This document shows positions 17,358 through 24,846 of a stretch of DNA of 64,000 nucleotides, piece after piece. The stretch comes from an uncultured Sphingopyxis sp. Its GTDB lineage: Bacteria > Pseudomonadota > Alphaproteobacteria > Sphingomonadales > Sphingomonadaceae. The stretch is from assembly GCF_900078365.1 (NCBI RefSeq), contig NZ_LT598653.1, positions 1,674,001-1,738,000 of the forward strand. Reading direction: 5' to 3'. Position 1 is the stretch's first letter. Each line of letters opens with the position of its first letter. The notes beneath the pieces were generated by a model. That model made no database searches. It was given only the letters and a program-made list of their open reading frames with translations, and was not told the origin of the DNA. The position numbers and the translations under genes were made by a program.

Positions 17358-17847
17358 ATGGAGAAGATTGCAACAGTCGGGTTGGATATCGCTAAGTCGG
17401 TGTTTCAGGTCCACGGTGTTGATGCCGCAGGCGAGGTCCTGGTGCGCAAGCGCCTGTGCCGGGCGCGGGTAATTCCGTTCTTCGCGAAACTACCGCGATG
17501 TCTGGTCGGCATCGAGGCCTGCAGTACATCGCATCATTGGGCCCGGGAGTTGATCGCGCTGGGGCATGATGTTCGGTTGATGCCGGCGCAATATGTGAAG
17601 CCCTATGTGAAGCGCGGCAAGAATGACGCTGCCGATGCCGAGGCGATCTGCGAGGCGGTGACGCGGCCGGCGATGCGGTTCGTGACGGTGAAGACTCCGG
17701 AGCAGCAGAGCGTGATGATGCTTCACCGGGTCCGACTGATGCTCAACCGCCAGCGCACTCAGCTGTCGAACGCGACGCGGGCCCATATGTCGGAGTTTGG
17801 GATCGTGGCGCCGGTGGGGCGCATTGGGCTCGAGCGCCTGCTGGCGA
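17358..17847 (+). mobile_element. IS110-family transposase, C-terminally truncated
   Basis: The first about 163 residues of an IS110-type DEDD recombinase: MEKIATVGLDIAKSVFQVHG (first Asp), CLVGIEACSTSHHWARELI (Glu), VKPYVKRGKNDAADAEAICE (last Asp pair), then RPAMRFVTVKTPEQQSVMML. It starts at an ATG after GGAAGGAGAG. At about 17847 the frame runs into the tail of a TonB receptor, so the C-terminal Tnp_20 domain with its catalytic Ser and the right end are missing. The 'RPAMRFV' region recalls the IS1111 subgroup. Not mobile on its own. Confidence 0.85.
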
Positions 17848-18235
17848 TATCCAGAATCTCCCCGGCGGGCCGTTCCAGGATTTCAGCCGCACGATCGGAT
17901 CGGGGACGACGCTCCCGCGCTGGCGATCAACCACATCCTTCACCTTCGGCACCGACAACATGAGCGCGCTGGTGCGCTGGCGGCACATCGGTGCGATGAT
18001 CGACGCGTCGAAAGTCACCAACGCAGCGAGCACGACGCCGGGGGTCAAGGCTTATGACTATTTCGACCTCTCGCTGCGCGTCGACCCGGCCGAGCGCTTC
18101 AGCCTGCGCTTCGGGGTGAACAATCTGTTCGACAAGACGCCGCCGGTGGTGAGCGGCGTGCTCGGCCAGACCGACGCGAGCACCTATGACGTGCTCGGCC
18201 GCACCTATTATCTCGCCGCCACGGCGCGCTTCTAA
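17848..18235 (+). pseudogene. C-terminal remnant of a TonB-dependent receptor
   Basis: About 129 codons with no start, beginning DIQNLPGGPFQDFSRTIGSG and containing LVRWRHIGAMIDASKV, AYDYFDLSLRVDPAERFSLR, FGVNNLFDKTPPVVS and the terminal TYYLAATARF. The alternating strands, 'NNLFDKTPP' and a final Phe are typical of outer-membrane receptor barrels. The N-terminal 80-85 % was lost together with the right end of the IS. Its stop codon overlaps an ATG just upstream of the lipase gene, so the two genes were once an operon. Confidence 0.85.
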
Positions 18236-18258
18236 TGGTCAGGAAAGGGAGAAAAGCG

Positions 18259-19443
18259 ATGCCCAAATGGATGCGACCGGCGGCAATCCTCGCCGCCTTC
18301 GGCCTCGCGACGGGAACCCCGGCGCTGGCGGCAGAGGCGCCTGCCGCGCAGGCGGCGCCCGCTCCCGTGGCGGGAACGCTGATCGAACGCGCACCGCTCG
18401 CGCTCGAGTTCGGCCTCGACGGCGCGGCGCAGGCCTTTGCGATCCGTTACGGCTCGACCGACGGCGTCACCGGCAGCGGCGCGGTGCCGGTGACCGGCGC
18501 GCTGTTCATCCCCAAGGGCACGCCGCCCGCGGGGGGCTGGCCGCTGATCGCCTGGGCGCACGGTACCGTCGGCATCGGCGACGATTGCGCGCCGTCGCGC
18601 AACCCGCGCTCGGCGCGCGACCGCACTTATCTCGATCATTGGCTGGGCGAGGGCTATGCCGTCGTCGCGACCGATTATCAGGGACTGGGCTCGCCGGGCC
18701 CACACCCCTATCTCAACAGCCGCGCCGCCGCCTATTCGACTCTCGATGCGGTGCGCGCCGTGCTCGGCGGCGATTTCGGCCTCGCGAACAAGGTGCTGCT
18801 CGTCGGCCAGTCGCAGGGTGCCGGCGCGGCCTTTGCCACCGCGGGCTATGCGGCGGACTATGCGCCCGACGTCAATCTGCGCGGAACGATCGCCACCGGC
18901 CTCCCCAATCTCGCCGTGGCGAGGGAGACGAGCCGCAGCGATGGTGACAAGCCCGACCGGCTGATCGCCTACCTCCTCTATATCGCCTCGGCGGCGCAGC
19001 AGATCGACCCCAAATATGATCCCGCCGCCGTGATCACCGAGCGCGCGATGCCGCTCTACCGGCAAGCCGCCGACACCTGCGTCGTCGATATGTTCAATGC
19101 GGTGGTCGATGCGGGACTGACCCGCGCCAACAGCTTCAAGACCGACTTCTGGCGCCATTATGCACCGATGCTGACCTATGCCGGCTATCCGACGCTCCAT
19201 ATCGCCACGCCGGTGTTCATCGGCACCGGCGCCCAGGATGTCGACACGCCCGCGGCGATGCAGAAAACGGTCGTCGATGGCGCCTGCGCCGCGGGTTCGA
19301 CGATCGAATGGCACGTCTATCCGGGGCTCGACCATTCGGGGACGGTCAACCGCTCGTTCGCCGATTCGCGGGTTTTCGCGCTCCGCGTGATGGCCGGGGA
19401 AGCCATCGCGCCAAATTGTACAGGGGCGAGCAAGGAGAGTTGA
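18259..19443 (+). CDS. secreted lipase/esterase of the alpha/beta hydrolase fold (secretory LIP-like)
   Basis: Exported ester hydrolase of about 394 residues. The start at 18259 follows GGGAGAAA and gives a clean signal peptide (AAILAAFGLATGTPALA with cleavage before AEA); an ATG at 18235 would add 8 residues. The domain shows WPLIAWAHGTVGIGDDCAPS, YAVVATDYQGLGSPG, the nucleophile elbow VGQSQGAG, the acid in FIGTGAQDVDTPA and the His in YPGLDHSG, the layout of the fungal and bacterial secretory lipases. It follows the receptor remnant, which suggests receptor and lipase once handled the same substrate. Confidence 0.85.
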   Translation: MPKWMRPAAILAAFGLATGTPALAAEAPAAQAAPAPVAGTLIERAPLALEFGLDGAAQAFAIRYGSTDGVTGSGAVPVTGALFIPKGTPPAGGWPLIAWAHGTVGIGDDCAPSRNPRSARDRTYLDHWLGEGYAVVATDYQGLGSPGPHPYLNSRAAAYSTLDAVRAVLGGDFGLANKVLLVGQSQGAGAAFATAGYAADYAPDVNLRGTIATGLPNLAVARETSRSDGDKPDRLIAYLLYIASAAQQIDPKYDPAAVITERAMPLYRQAADTCVVDMFNAVVDAGLTRANSFKTDFWRHYAPMLTYAGYPTLHIATPVFIGTGAQDVDTPAAMQKTVVDGACAAGSTIEWHVYPGLDHSGTVNRSFADSRVFALRVMAGEAIAPNCTGASKES

Positions 19444-19846
19444 ACGGCAAGGGGACAATCTACGGTGGATCGAGCCGCCGATTGCCCTGCAATCTGCGCC
19501 CAGAAGCGGATGAGGTGGATGGCTCCCGCTCACGGCATCTAGGTGCCAAGATGGGTTGCTGGCATGCAACCCGAGCAAACGAGCCAAGGTACGCAGCTTC
19601 ACGGCGCGTTCTTCGAATGTCACCGCTATGGCGTCATTCTGACCGCTGCTTGGGCGTCCATTCGCCCAGCGGTTCTGATCCGGTGTACTATCTGGTTCTC
19701 GCTTTTGGCCGCGATGGAGCGGTGGGCGGAAGTCAGTTACTGCCAGTTTGGCTGCGATCGCGGTCCGCTTTGGATGATTAATAAGCGGTAACCACATTCA
19801 AACTGGGGCATGTTGATGCCGTCATTGCAAGCACGGGGGTGGACTA
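19444..19846. other. 403 bases without an assignable gene
   Basis: Lower GC than its neighbours towards the 3' end (GATTAATAAGCGGTAACC near 19775). No convincing ORF. It may be the left edge of the island that ends at tRNA-Ser. Confidence 0.3.
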
Positions 19847-20386
19847 ATGCATGCAATCATGGGCGGCGTATCGGGGGACTCGGGCGCAGAAGACAAGCTT
19901 CAGATGATCGAGGCCGAAGTGGCTCGGCTGACCAGCCTAGTGTTGCAGCTGGCTGCTCGAAATGGCACCGCGCACGAAGGCATGAATCCCGTCGTAGAAC
20001 GAAAATCTTATGTGCCGTCTGTGACCATGCCGCAACCGGTGCCGGTATCGTTTGACTGCGCGCGCGCGCGAATGGTCAGGCAAATCATCCGGCATCGCCG
20101 GAAGCGCGAGCGGCAGTTTCCTTCCTACCTCCTCGCCGATCCCGGCTGGGATATGCTCCTAGATCTCTATGCGGCGCATTATGAAGGGCAGAAGGTCCCG
20201 GTCTCGAGCCTGTGCATTGCCGCTGCGGTCCCCGCGACGACGGCGCTACGCTGGATCAAGACGCTGGAGGAAGAAGGCCATCTTGTGCGATCGCAGGATC
20301 CTCACGATCGCAGGAGGATATTCCTTGCCATGAGCGATACGGCTCGCGCAAAAATGGACGAGTATTTCGACGATATCGAAGACTAG
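19847..20386 (+). CDS. MarR-like winged-helix regulator
   Basis: 179 residues. The N-terminal third holds a short coiled-coil-like helix (LQMIEAEVARLTSLVLQLA) and a linker. The C-terminal half is a winged helix: DPGWDMLLDLYAAHYEGQK, VSSLCIAAAVPATTALRWIK, TLEEEGHLVRSQDPHDRRRI, FLAMSDTARAKMDEYF. The wing DPHDRRR is typical of MarR/Rrf2-like DNA-binding domains. It is convergent with the small gene downstream and next to the LuxR/4-TM cassette. Confidence 0.8.
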   Translation: MHAIMGGVSGDSGAEDKLQMIEAEVARLTSLVLQLAARNGTAHEGMNPVVERKSYVPSVTMPQPVPVSFDCARARMVRQIIRHRRKRERQFPSYLLADPGWDMLLDLYAAHYEGQKVPVSSLCIAAAVPATTALRWIKTLEEEGHLVRSQDPHDRRRIFLAMSDTARAKMDEYFDDIED

Positions 20387-20586
20387 TTGGAGAAGTGGCG
20401 GCGCTGCAGCCGCTCGATTTCGGCCGGGTCGGCTTGTTCGCCGAGACGATCGTTCAGCACCTCGATCGCGGCATTGACCTCATTGCCGGCCATCCGGATT
20501 TCCAGCCGGTCGAGTTCTGCGAGCGTGACCCGCAATTGGTCCCTGACGGCACGGATGGCAATCTTGTCTTGCTCGCTGTCAGCCAT
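20383..20586 (-). CDS. small helical protein (67 aa)
   Basis: Short, charged, all-helical protein (DQLRVTLAELDRLEIRMAGN, EVLNDRLGEQADPAEIERLQ). Not recognised. It overlaps the end of the MarR-like gene tail to tail by 4 bases and follows the cassette genes on the same strand. Confidence 0.55.
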   Translation of the reverse strand: MADSEQDKIAIRAVRDQLRVTLAELDRLEIRMAGNEVNAAIEVLNDRLGEQADPAEIERLQRRHFSN

Positions 20587-20672
20587 GGTTTCCCCTCGCG
20601 GCCTCGCCCTCCTTCGCGGAAGAGGCGCAGCCGCTTAACAGATGCAAGCGGGTGGGGAAACCGGATTTAGGT

Positions 20673-20915
20673 TCAGGGTTGGAGCGGTAGTCCGCGGCGG
20701 ATAAACGACAGTTCCACATCGCTTCCGACAAGGGTCGCTTTGATGATCCGGTCATCGGCCAGAATGGCTGCGGTCCGGATGACGGTCGTCACCGGCAACG
20801 CCGTCGCATAGGATATTTCCGAAATCAGGTTCGCGCCCGCGTCCATGCTCTTCATGATCGCCATTGCGCGTAACAAGTAGTCCGCCGACGGCTTCTCTCT
20901 GTCAGGATCAAACAT
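20673..20915 (-). CDS. small winged-helix-like protein (80 aa)
   Basis: Begins MFDPDREKPSADYLLRAMAI; an in-frame GTG at 20948 would be 11 residues longer. The segment LISEISYATALPVTTVIRTA followed by AILADDRIIKATLVGSDVEL looks like helix-turn-helix plus wing, similar in plan to the MarR-like protein nearby. Its start overlaps the end of the 4-TM gene by 8 bases, placing it in that operon. Confidence 0.6.
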   Translation of the reverse strand: MFDPDREKPSADYLLRAMAIMKSMDAGANLISEISYATALPVTTVIRTAAILADDRIIKATLVGSDVELSFIRRGLPLQP

Positions 20916-21375
20916 TGTGAATTCCGTCCTTTGACGGTCTGCGGCCACGCAGCCATTCCCGAAGGAGTTTTCGGCGCGCCCTGTGCATATGGGCCGCCAT
21001 CACGATCAGAATGATCTGGTAGTAGGACCAATGGCCCTGACCGGCGACATAAGCGCGCGGAAGGATGTCAGGCGCGAGGAACTTGGCAATATGAGTGAGG
21101 CAGACAATCAGTTGAAGCGCTGGAAGGCAAAGTGTCCAATAGCGGCGACTGACCAGCGCCAACCACAAAAACGCTCCGAACAGGAGGAAGTCCACCAACG
21201 CAACCAAGCCGTTCGCCGTCTCATAATATTGCCCCGAGATATAGACGGTCAGAACCGTGAGGGCTGAAGCGCCAACCAGTGTGAGCATGGCAAGCCGAGC
21301 ATCCCGGTCGCCTGCGCAGAGAACATAACCGGTGGCAGCGAGGATCAGCGCTATGAAGATATAGCCCCAGATCAT
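20908..21375 (-). CDS. 4-TM membrane protein, copy A of the repeated cassette
   Basis: 155 residues with about four to five hydrophobic helices (WGYIFIALILAATGYVLC, LAMLTLVGASALTVLTVYIS, VALVDFLLFGAFLWLALVS, YWTLCLPALQLIVCL) and a basic C-terminal tail after YQIILIVMAAHMHRARRKLL. No named family comes to mind. It aligns by eye with the protein at 54470-54943: both show a 'LALVxxRxW' segment, a His-containing helix, then 'QxxWS' and a final helix ending in His/Arg. It sits 48 bases downstream of the LuxR-type gene. Confidence 0.75.
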   Translation of the reverse strand: MIWGYIFIALILAATGYVLCAGDRDARLAMLTLVGASALTVLTVYISGQYYETANGLVALVDFLLFGAFLWLALVSRRYWTLCLPALQLIVCLTHIAKFLAPDILPRAYVAGQGHWSYYQIILIVMAAHMHRARRKLLREWLRGRRPSKDGIHNV

Positions 21376-21423
21376 GACGATCGTCTTTCTTATTCTTGTC
21401 GCACGACCTGGGGATATGTCCGG

Positions 21424-22410
21424 TCAGGCCGCCTGCGCGTCGGAGGCGGTGACGGCGTCGTCGTTGCGCCCTTGCGGCTCGAGGATTTTCACGGCGTCAC
21501 CGGCGGCCCTCACCCGGAAATTGCGGAGCCCGAGATGATTCTTAATGCCGTCCATTTCATGATGAAAGGCTACCAGCCTGGACCGGGCGGTGAAAAGCGA
21601 CGCCACTGTGCCTTGGATGTGACCATAAGCCGTGTCGCCGACCACAGGCGAGAGTTTGACGGCCGCCTGGGCATTGGGCAGCGAATTGACCAAAGCTGCG
21701 ATTTTGGCGATCGCAAGATCGACCGCAGCTTCGGCTTCGGAGAGTTCGGTTGCGACCTTGTTCGCGGCGGCGAGACGTTCCTTGAGCATATTTTTACTCC
21801 CTCGGCCGCTCCGCTGGGAGACGGCCCCCTCCGGGGCATCAAGCATCTTGGAAAGAAGGCTCAAACCGTTGACCACCGTGCCCAGCGCCACGACAAAGCC
21901 GAATGCGATGGCAAGAATGACGAGGATGCGCCGTCCCGCAGGAAGCTTGTTGGTGCCCCAAAAGAATGTAGCGATCGGATGGCTATCCTTCGACCGCACT
22001 TTCCCACGGCGGGAATCTGCAAGAGAAACCAGCCTGCGAAGCCGTTCGCGGTCATATTCGTCGGAGCCGTCGCTTTCCCCCGCCGACAGCTTCTTGTTGC
22101 GTGAATTCGCAGCGCCCGGAATCCCCGAATTTTCATACCTCAATTTTGAGGTCTCATCATAAGATTCTGTATTATCTATGGAAATTTCGGACCAGTAAAT
22201 TTTGGCCGCCTCGGCGCGATTGCTCGCTCCCAGCTTTTCGCAAGCAGAGCGGACTCGGTCATCGATGGTATGAGGCGAGAGATCGAGCTCGCGTCCGATC
22301 TGTTTGGACGATTTGCCTTCGCCGACCAGCTTCAGGCACGCGCGTTCACCGGCGTTGAGTCGTTGCAGTCCACTGCCGGGTTGGTCCCGGTCTCCATGTT
22401 CTCTAGGCAT
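21424..22410 (-). CDS. LuxR-type HTH protein with membrane segment and fused C-terminal helical domain, copy A
   Basis: About 328 residues from the ATG at 22410; an upstream TTG at 22461 is less likely. The N-terminal 75 residues are a LuxR/GerE HTH: LNAGERACLKLVGEGKSSKQ, IGRELDLSPHTIDDRVRSAC, EKLGASNRAEAAKIYW. A polar linker leads to one transmembrane helix (ILVILAIAFGFVVALGTVVN, about residue 175). The C-terminal roughly 120 residues are helical (SEAEAAVDLAIAKIAALVNS...). It has no receiver domain. The HTH matches the one at 55376-55894, and the C-terminal part matches the separate gene 54984-55316. A membrane-tethered regulator is the likely role. Confidence 0.8.
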   Translation of the reverse strand: MPREHGDRDQPGSGLQRLNAGERACLKLVGEGKSSKQIGRELDLSPHTIDDRVRSACEKLGASNRAEAAKIYWSEISIDNTESYDETSKLRYENSGIPGAANSRNKKLSAGESDGSDEYDRERLRRLVSLADSRRGKVRSKDSHPIATFFWGTNKLPAGRRILVILAIAFGFVVALGTVVNGLSLLSKMLDAPEGAVSQRSGRGSKNMLKERLAAANKVATELSEAEAAVDLAIAKIAALVNSLPNAQAAVKLSPVVGDTAYGHIQGTVASLFTARSRLVAFHHEMDGIKNHLGLRNFRVRAAGDAVKILEPQGRNDDAVTASDAQAA

Positions 22411-22639
22411 ATCGTCCGACCCCCACACACAGTCTCCCGTTCCTATACGGTGGTCCCCCAAGTCACTTAGGCTGTAGTTAAGTTGGTCGAAACCATTTTT
22501 TCTCGCGACACGCGCAGCATAAATTTACCACATTGATATCTATTGAATATTTGAGGATTCCGTAGCGGAAAATTGGCGTTTCCTACCCAGTCACCTTTAT
22601 TGGTCCTATTGCTCTGAAAGACACAATAGATTCGATCCT
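22411..22639. promoter_or_regulatory. AT-rich upstream region of the LuxR-type gene
   Basis: Clearly lower in GC than the rest of the window (for example CATAAATTTACCACATTGAT near 22518). It separates the LuxR-type gene from the dead integrase and must hold the cassette promoter. No specific boxes could be assigned. Confidence 0.4.
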
Positions 22640-22827
22640 GCCAATTCATAAAGCTTGACCAGCGGCTAGGCCCCGAAAGCCATGTTCTTTTGCTTGCCGT
22701 CATGGATGTCCCAGCGTCAGAGTTTGCCGCCGTTAGGGGGCACAAGAAGCAGCAATCTGCCGCCATCGGACACCTTATAGGGTTTAGGGCGCGGCCTGGC
22801 AGCTTTGATCTTGATTTCGCTCAGCAT
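22640..22827 (-). pseudogene. N-terminal remnant of a tyrosine integrase (DUF4102/P4-type)
   Basis: Starts at the ATG at 22827 after GGAGAAGAG and reads MLSEIKIKAARPRPKPYKVS, DGGRLLLLVPPNGGKL, then a TGA at 22717 where Trp is expected, then RWDIHDGKQKNMAFGA and a TAG where Tyr is expected. This is the start of the DUF4102 arm-binding domain of P4-like integrases. The catalytic domain is absent. It lies 173 bases from the 3' end of tRNA-Ser, the usual position for an integrase that used that tRNA. Confidence 0.8.
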
Positions 22828-22999
22828 TTCTCTTCTCCTAAGATGCCATGCTTTTGGACCGCCGATACCATGGATCAGTACCCGGATTGGCATTGGAGGG
22901 CTCCGAACGGTTGCGAACCGCTACGGAAACTCGAGCAATCTAAGCATCAGAATTTAAGGAGAAAAAGTCGATATCGCTGGACCGCTGCGGACCCATGAA

Positions 23000-23090
23000 T
23001 GGCGGAGCGGGAGGGATTCGAACCCTCGATACGCTTTTGACGTATACTCACTTTCCAGGCGAGCGCCTTCGACCACTCGGCCACCGCTCC
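23000..23090 (-). tRNA. tRNA-Ser (anticodon GGA)
   Basis: A 91-base class II tRNA on the minus strand. Acceptor arms GGAGCGG (23090-23084) and CCGCTCC (23010-23004), anticodon loop CTGGAAA giving GGA, a long variable arm (ATACG/CGTAT pairing), T-loop GTTCGAATC and encoded CCA at 23002-23000. The integrase remnant lies just beyond its 3' end. Confidence 0.96.
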
Positions 23091-23163
23091 GCGTGCTTGG
23101 AACGCGCGCCCTAATCGTTTGGCGGGGCTTTCGCAAGCCGATTGGGCGTGGCAGACATCGGCC

Positions 23164-24171
23164 ATGAAATATCTGTTGCTGGCGGCCGCTACGGCTGCAT
23201 CGCTCATCCTGCCCGTCGCCGCTGCCGAGCCCGCGCCGGCCCCGTCGCCGGGCGAAATCGTCGCGGCGGCGCCGGCGAACGACTGGATCGCCATCACCGC
23301 TTCGGACCTGTTGGTGATGGAGCTTGCGCCCGATGCGAAGGGCAAACCGCGCCGCGTCGTCATCCAGTTGATGCCTGCGCCGTTCAGCCAGGGCTGGATC
23401 GGCAATATCCGCAAGCTCGCCGCGGCGCATTGGTGGGACGGGACGAGCATCAACCGGGTGCAGGACAATTATGTCGTCCAATGGGGCGATGCGACCGAGA
23501 AGAAGGCGTTGCCCGAGGGGTTGGCGACGGTGCCGGAGAGTGCGTATGAAATGGCGCTCGGTGAGGATGTGCTGGCCGCATTGCGCGCGAAGATGAAGGC
23601 CGATGAGGACGCGTTGCGCGCGGCTTTTCGGCAGCCGGGCGACGGCAAAATTCGGGCGATCAAACGCGCCATCCCGCGTGATCCATACGCCGACGAGACC
23701 ATTACATTCCAGGGTTGGCCGATCGCCGTCGACCGTCAGACGCAAACGGGCTGGCCCGTCCACTGCTACGCAATGGTCGGCGTCGGCCGCAACCTGTCGC
23801 CCGATACCGGCAGTGGGGCTGAACTCTACGCCGTGATCGGCCATGCGCCGCGCCATCTCGACCGCAACATCGCGCTCGTCGGCCGCGTCGTCAGCGGGAT
23901 CGAGCATCTGTCGAGCCTGCCGCGCGGGACGGAGGCGCTTGGTTTCTACAATACGGAGGCCGAGCGCACGCCGATCGCGTCGATCCGCATCGCGAGCGAA
24001 CTGCCGACCGCAGACCAGCCGCGCTTCGAATATCTGTCGACCGAAAGCGACAGCTTTGCGCCCTATGCTGATGCGCGCGCCAACCGGCGCGACCCTTTCT
24101 TCGTTCGCCCGGCGGGCGGCGCGGACATCTGCAATATCCCGGTTCCCGTTCGTCCGGTGGCGGCGCAATAG
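23164..24171 (+). CDS. cyclophilin-type peptidyl-prolyl isomerase, exported
   Basis: 335 residues from the ATG at 23164 (MKYLLLAAATAASLILPVAA, signal peptide cleaved near AAAEP). A cyclophilin-like domain follows: RVVIQLMPAPFSQGWIGNIR, HWWDGTSINRVQDNYVVQWG, and later GWPVHCYAMVGVGRN and LYAVIGHAPRHLDRNIALVG, RVVSGIEHLSSLPRG. The insertion between the two halves makes it longer than simple cyclophilins but typical of sphingomonad members. It likely helps fold envelope proteins in the periplasm. It is followed closely by the DUF1905 gene. Confidence 0.85.
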   Translation: MKYLLLAAATAASLILPVAAAEPAPAPSPGEIVAAAPANDWIAITASDLLVMELAPDAKGKPRRVVIQLMPAPFSQGWIGNIRKLAAAHWWDGTSINRVQDNYVVQWGDATEKKALPEGLATVPESAYEMALGEDVLAALRAKMKADEDALRAAFRQPGDGKIRAIKRAIPRDPYADETITFQGWPIAVDRQTQTGWPVHCYAMVGVGRNLSPDTGSGAELYAVIGHAPRHLDRNIALVGRVVSGIEHLSSLPRGTEALGFYNTEAERTPIASIRIASELPTADQPRFEYLSTESDSFAPYADARANRRDPFFVRPAGGADICNIPVPVRPVAAQ

Positions 24172-24176
24172 GGCCG

Positions 24177-24491
24177 GTGGAGGATTTCACGCTCACCACG
24201 CCGCTCTGGCGCTGGCAATCGGCGACGGCGTCCGCCGCTTGGTTTTTCGTGACGATAGCGGGCGACGATGCAGACGGGATTCGCGTGGCGGCGATGACCG
24301 GACAGTGGCTGGACGGGCGAAAGGGATTCGGCTCTGCGCGCGTCGAGGCGCGAATCGGCGGCACGCGGTGGAGGACTTCGGTGTTCCCGCACAGGGAAAG
24401 CGGCGGCTGGCTGCTGCCGGTCAAGGCGGGGGTCCGCAAGGCGGAGGGCCTCGCCGAGGGCGATGTGGTGACCGTGACGGTCAGTCTTTAG
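24177..24491 (+). CDS. DUF1905 domain protein
   Basis: 104 residues from a GTG 5 bases after the previous stop. The pattern TPLWRWQSATASAAWFFVTI, GFGSARVEARIGGTRWRTSV, FPHRESGGWLLPVKAGVRKA and EGLAEGDVVTVTVSL matches DUF1905, a small beta-barrel domain of unknown function. It is likely co-transcribed with the isomerase. Confidence 0.85.
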   Translation: MEDFTLTTPLWRWQSATASAAWFFVTIAGDDADGIRVAAMTGQWLDGRKGFGSARVEARIGGTRWRTSVFPHRESGGWLLPVKAGVRKAEGLAEGDVVTVTVSL

Positions 24492-24624
24492 GCGGCGCTG
24501 CTTCGGCCTTCGCGTCGCGGGCTCGCGTCTTGCGCTTGCGCAGATTGGCGCGCAACGCTTCGGCGAGCCGACGCTCGCGCTCGATGTCTGCGGGGGAGGG
24601 CGTCTTGCTCACGAACGCGGCCAT
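24481..24624 (-). CDS. small basic helical protein (47 aa)
   Basis: Reads MAAFVSKTPSPADIERERRL, AEALRANLRKRKTRARDA and ends in PPKD. The composition is that of a genuine short sphingomonad protein, with an amphipathic Arg/Glu-rich helix, and the frame is compact between the tRNA-Thr side and DUF1905. It overlaps DUF1905 tail to tail by 11 bases. Function unknown. Confidence 0.65.
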   Translation of the reverse strand: MAAFVSKTPSPADIERERRLAEALRANLRKRKTRARDAKAEAAPPKD

Positions 24625-24730
24625 GCCCGCGAAATCGCCGCATCGTCAAGCCTCGCGTCTTGACAGGCGACGGGCGCCCCGCCATAGGCCGCGCCTGCCC
24701 AGCGAACATGCGTTGGCGGGCGGCCCGGTT

Positions 24731-24805
24731 GCTGCTGTAGCTCAGTGGTAGAGCGCGTCATTGGTAATGACGAGGTCGACAGTTCAATCCTGTCCAGCAG
24801 CACCA
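24731..24805 (+). tRNA. tRNA-Thr (anticodon GGT)
   Basis: A 75-base tRNA: acceptor arms GCTGCTG (24731-24737) and CAGCAGC (24795-24801), D-arm TAGCTCAGTGGTAGAG, anticodon loop TTGGTAA giving GGT, T-loop GTTCAATCC, discriminator A and encoded CCA at 24803-24805. Confidence 0.96.
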
Positions 24806-24846
24806 TTTTCCCACATTCGCAAATCGCTGAACCTTCTCGCGTATGG

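Noticed and set aside
18232..19797. 521-codon minus-strand frame over the lipase gene
   Set aside because: The lipase has a signal peptide and catalytic motifs; the antisense frame has none.
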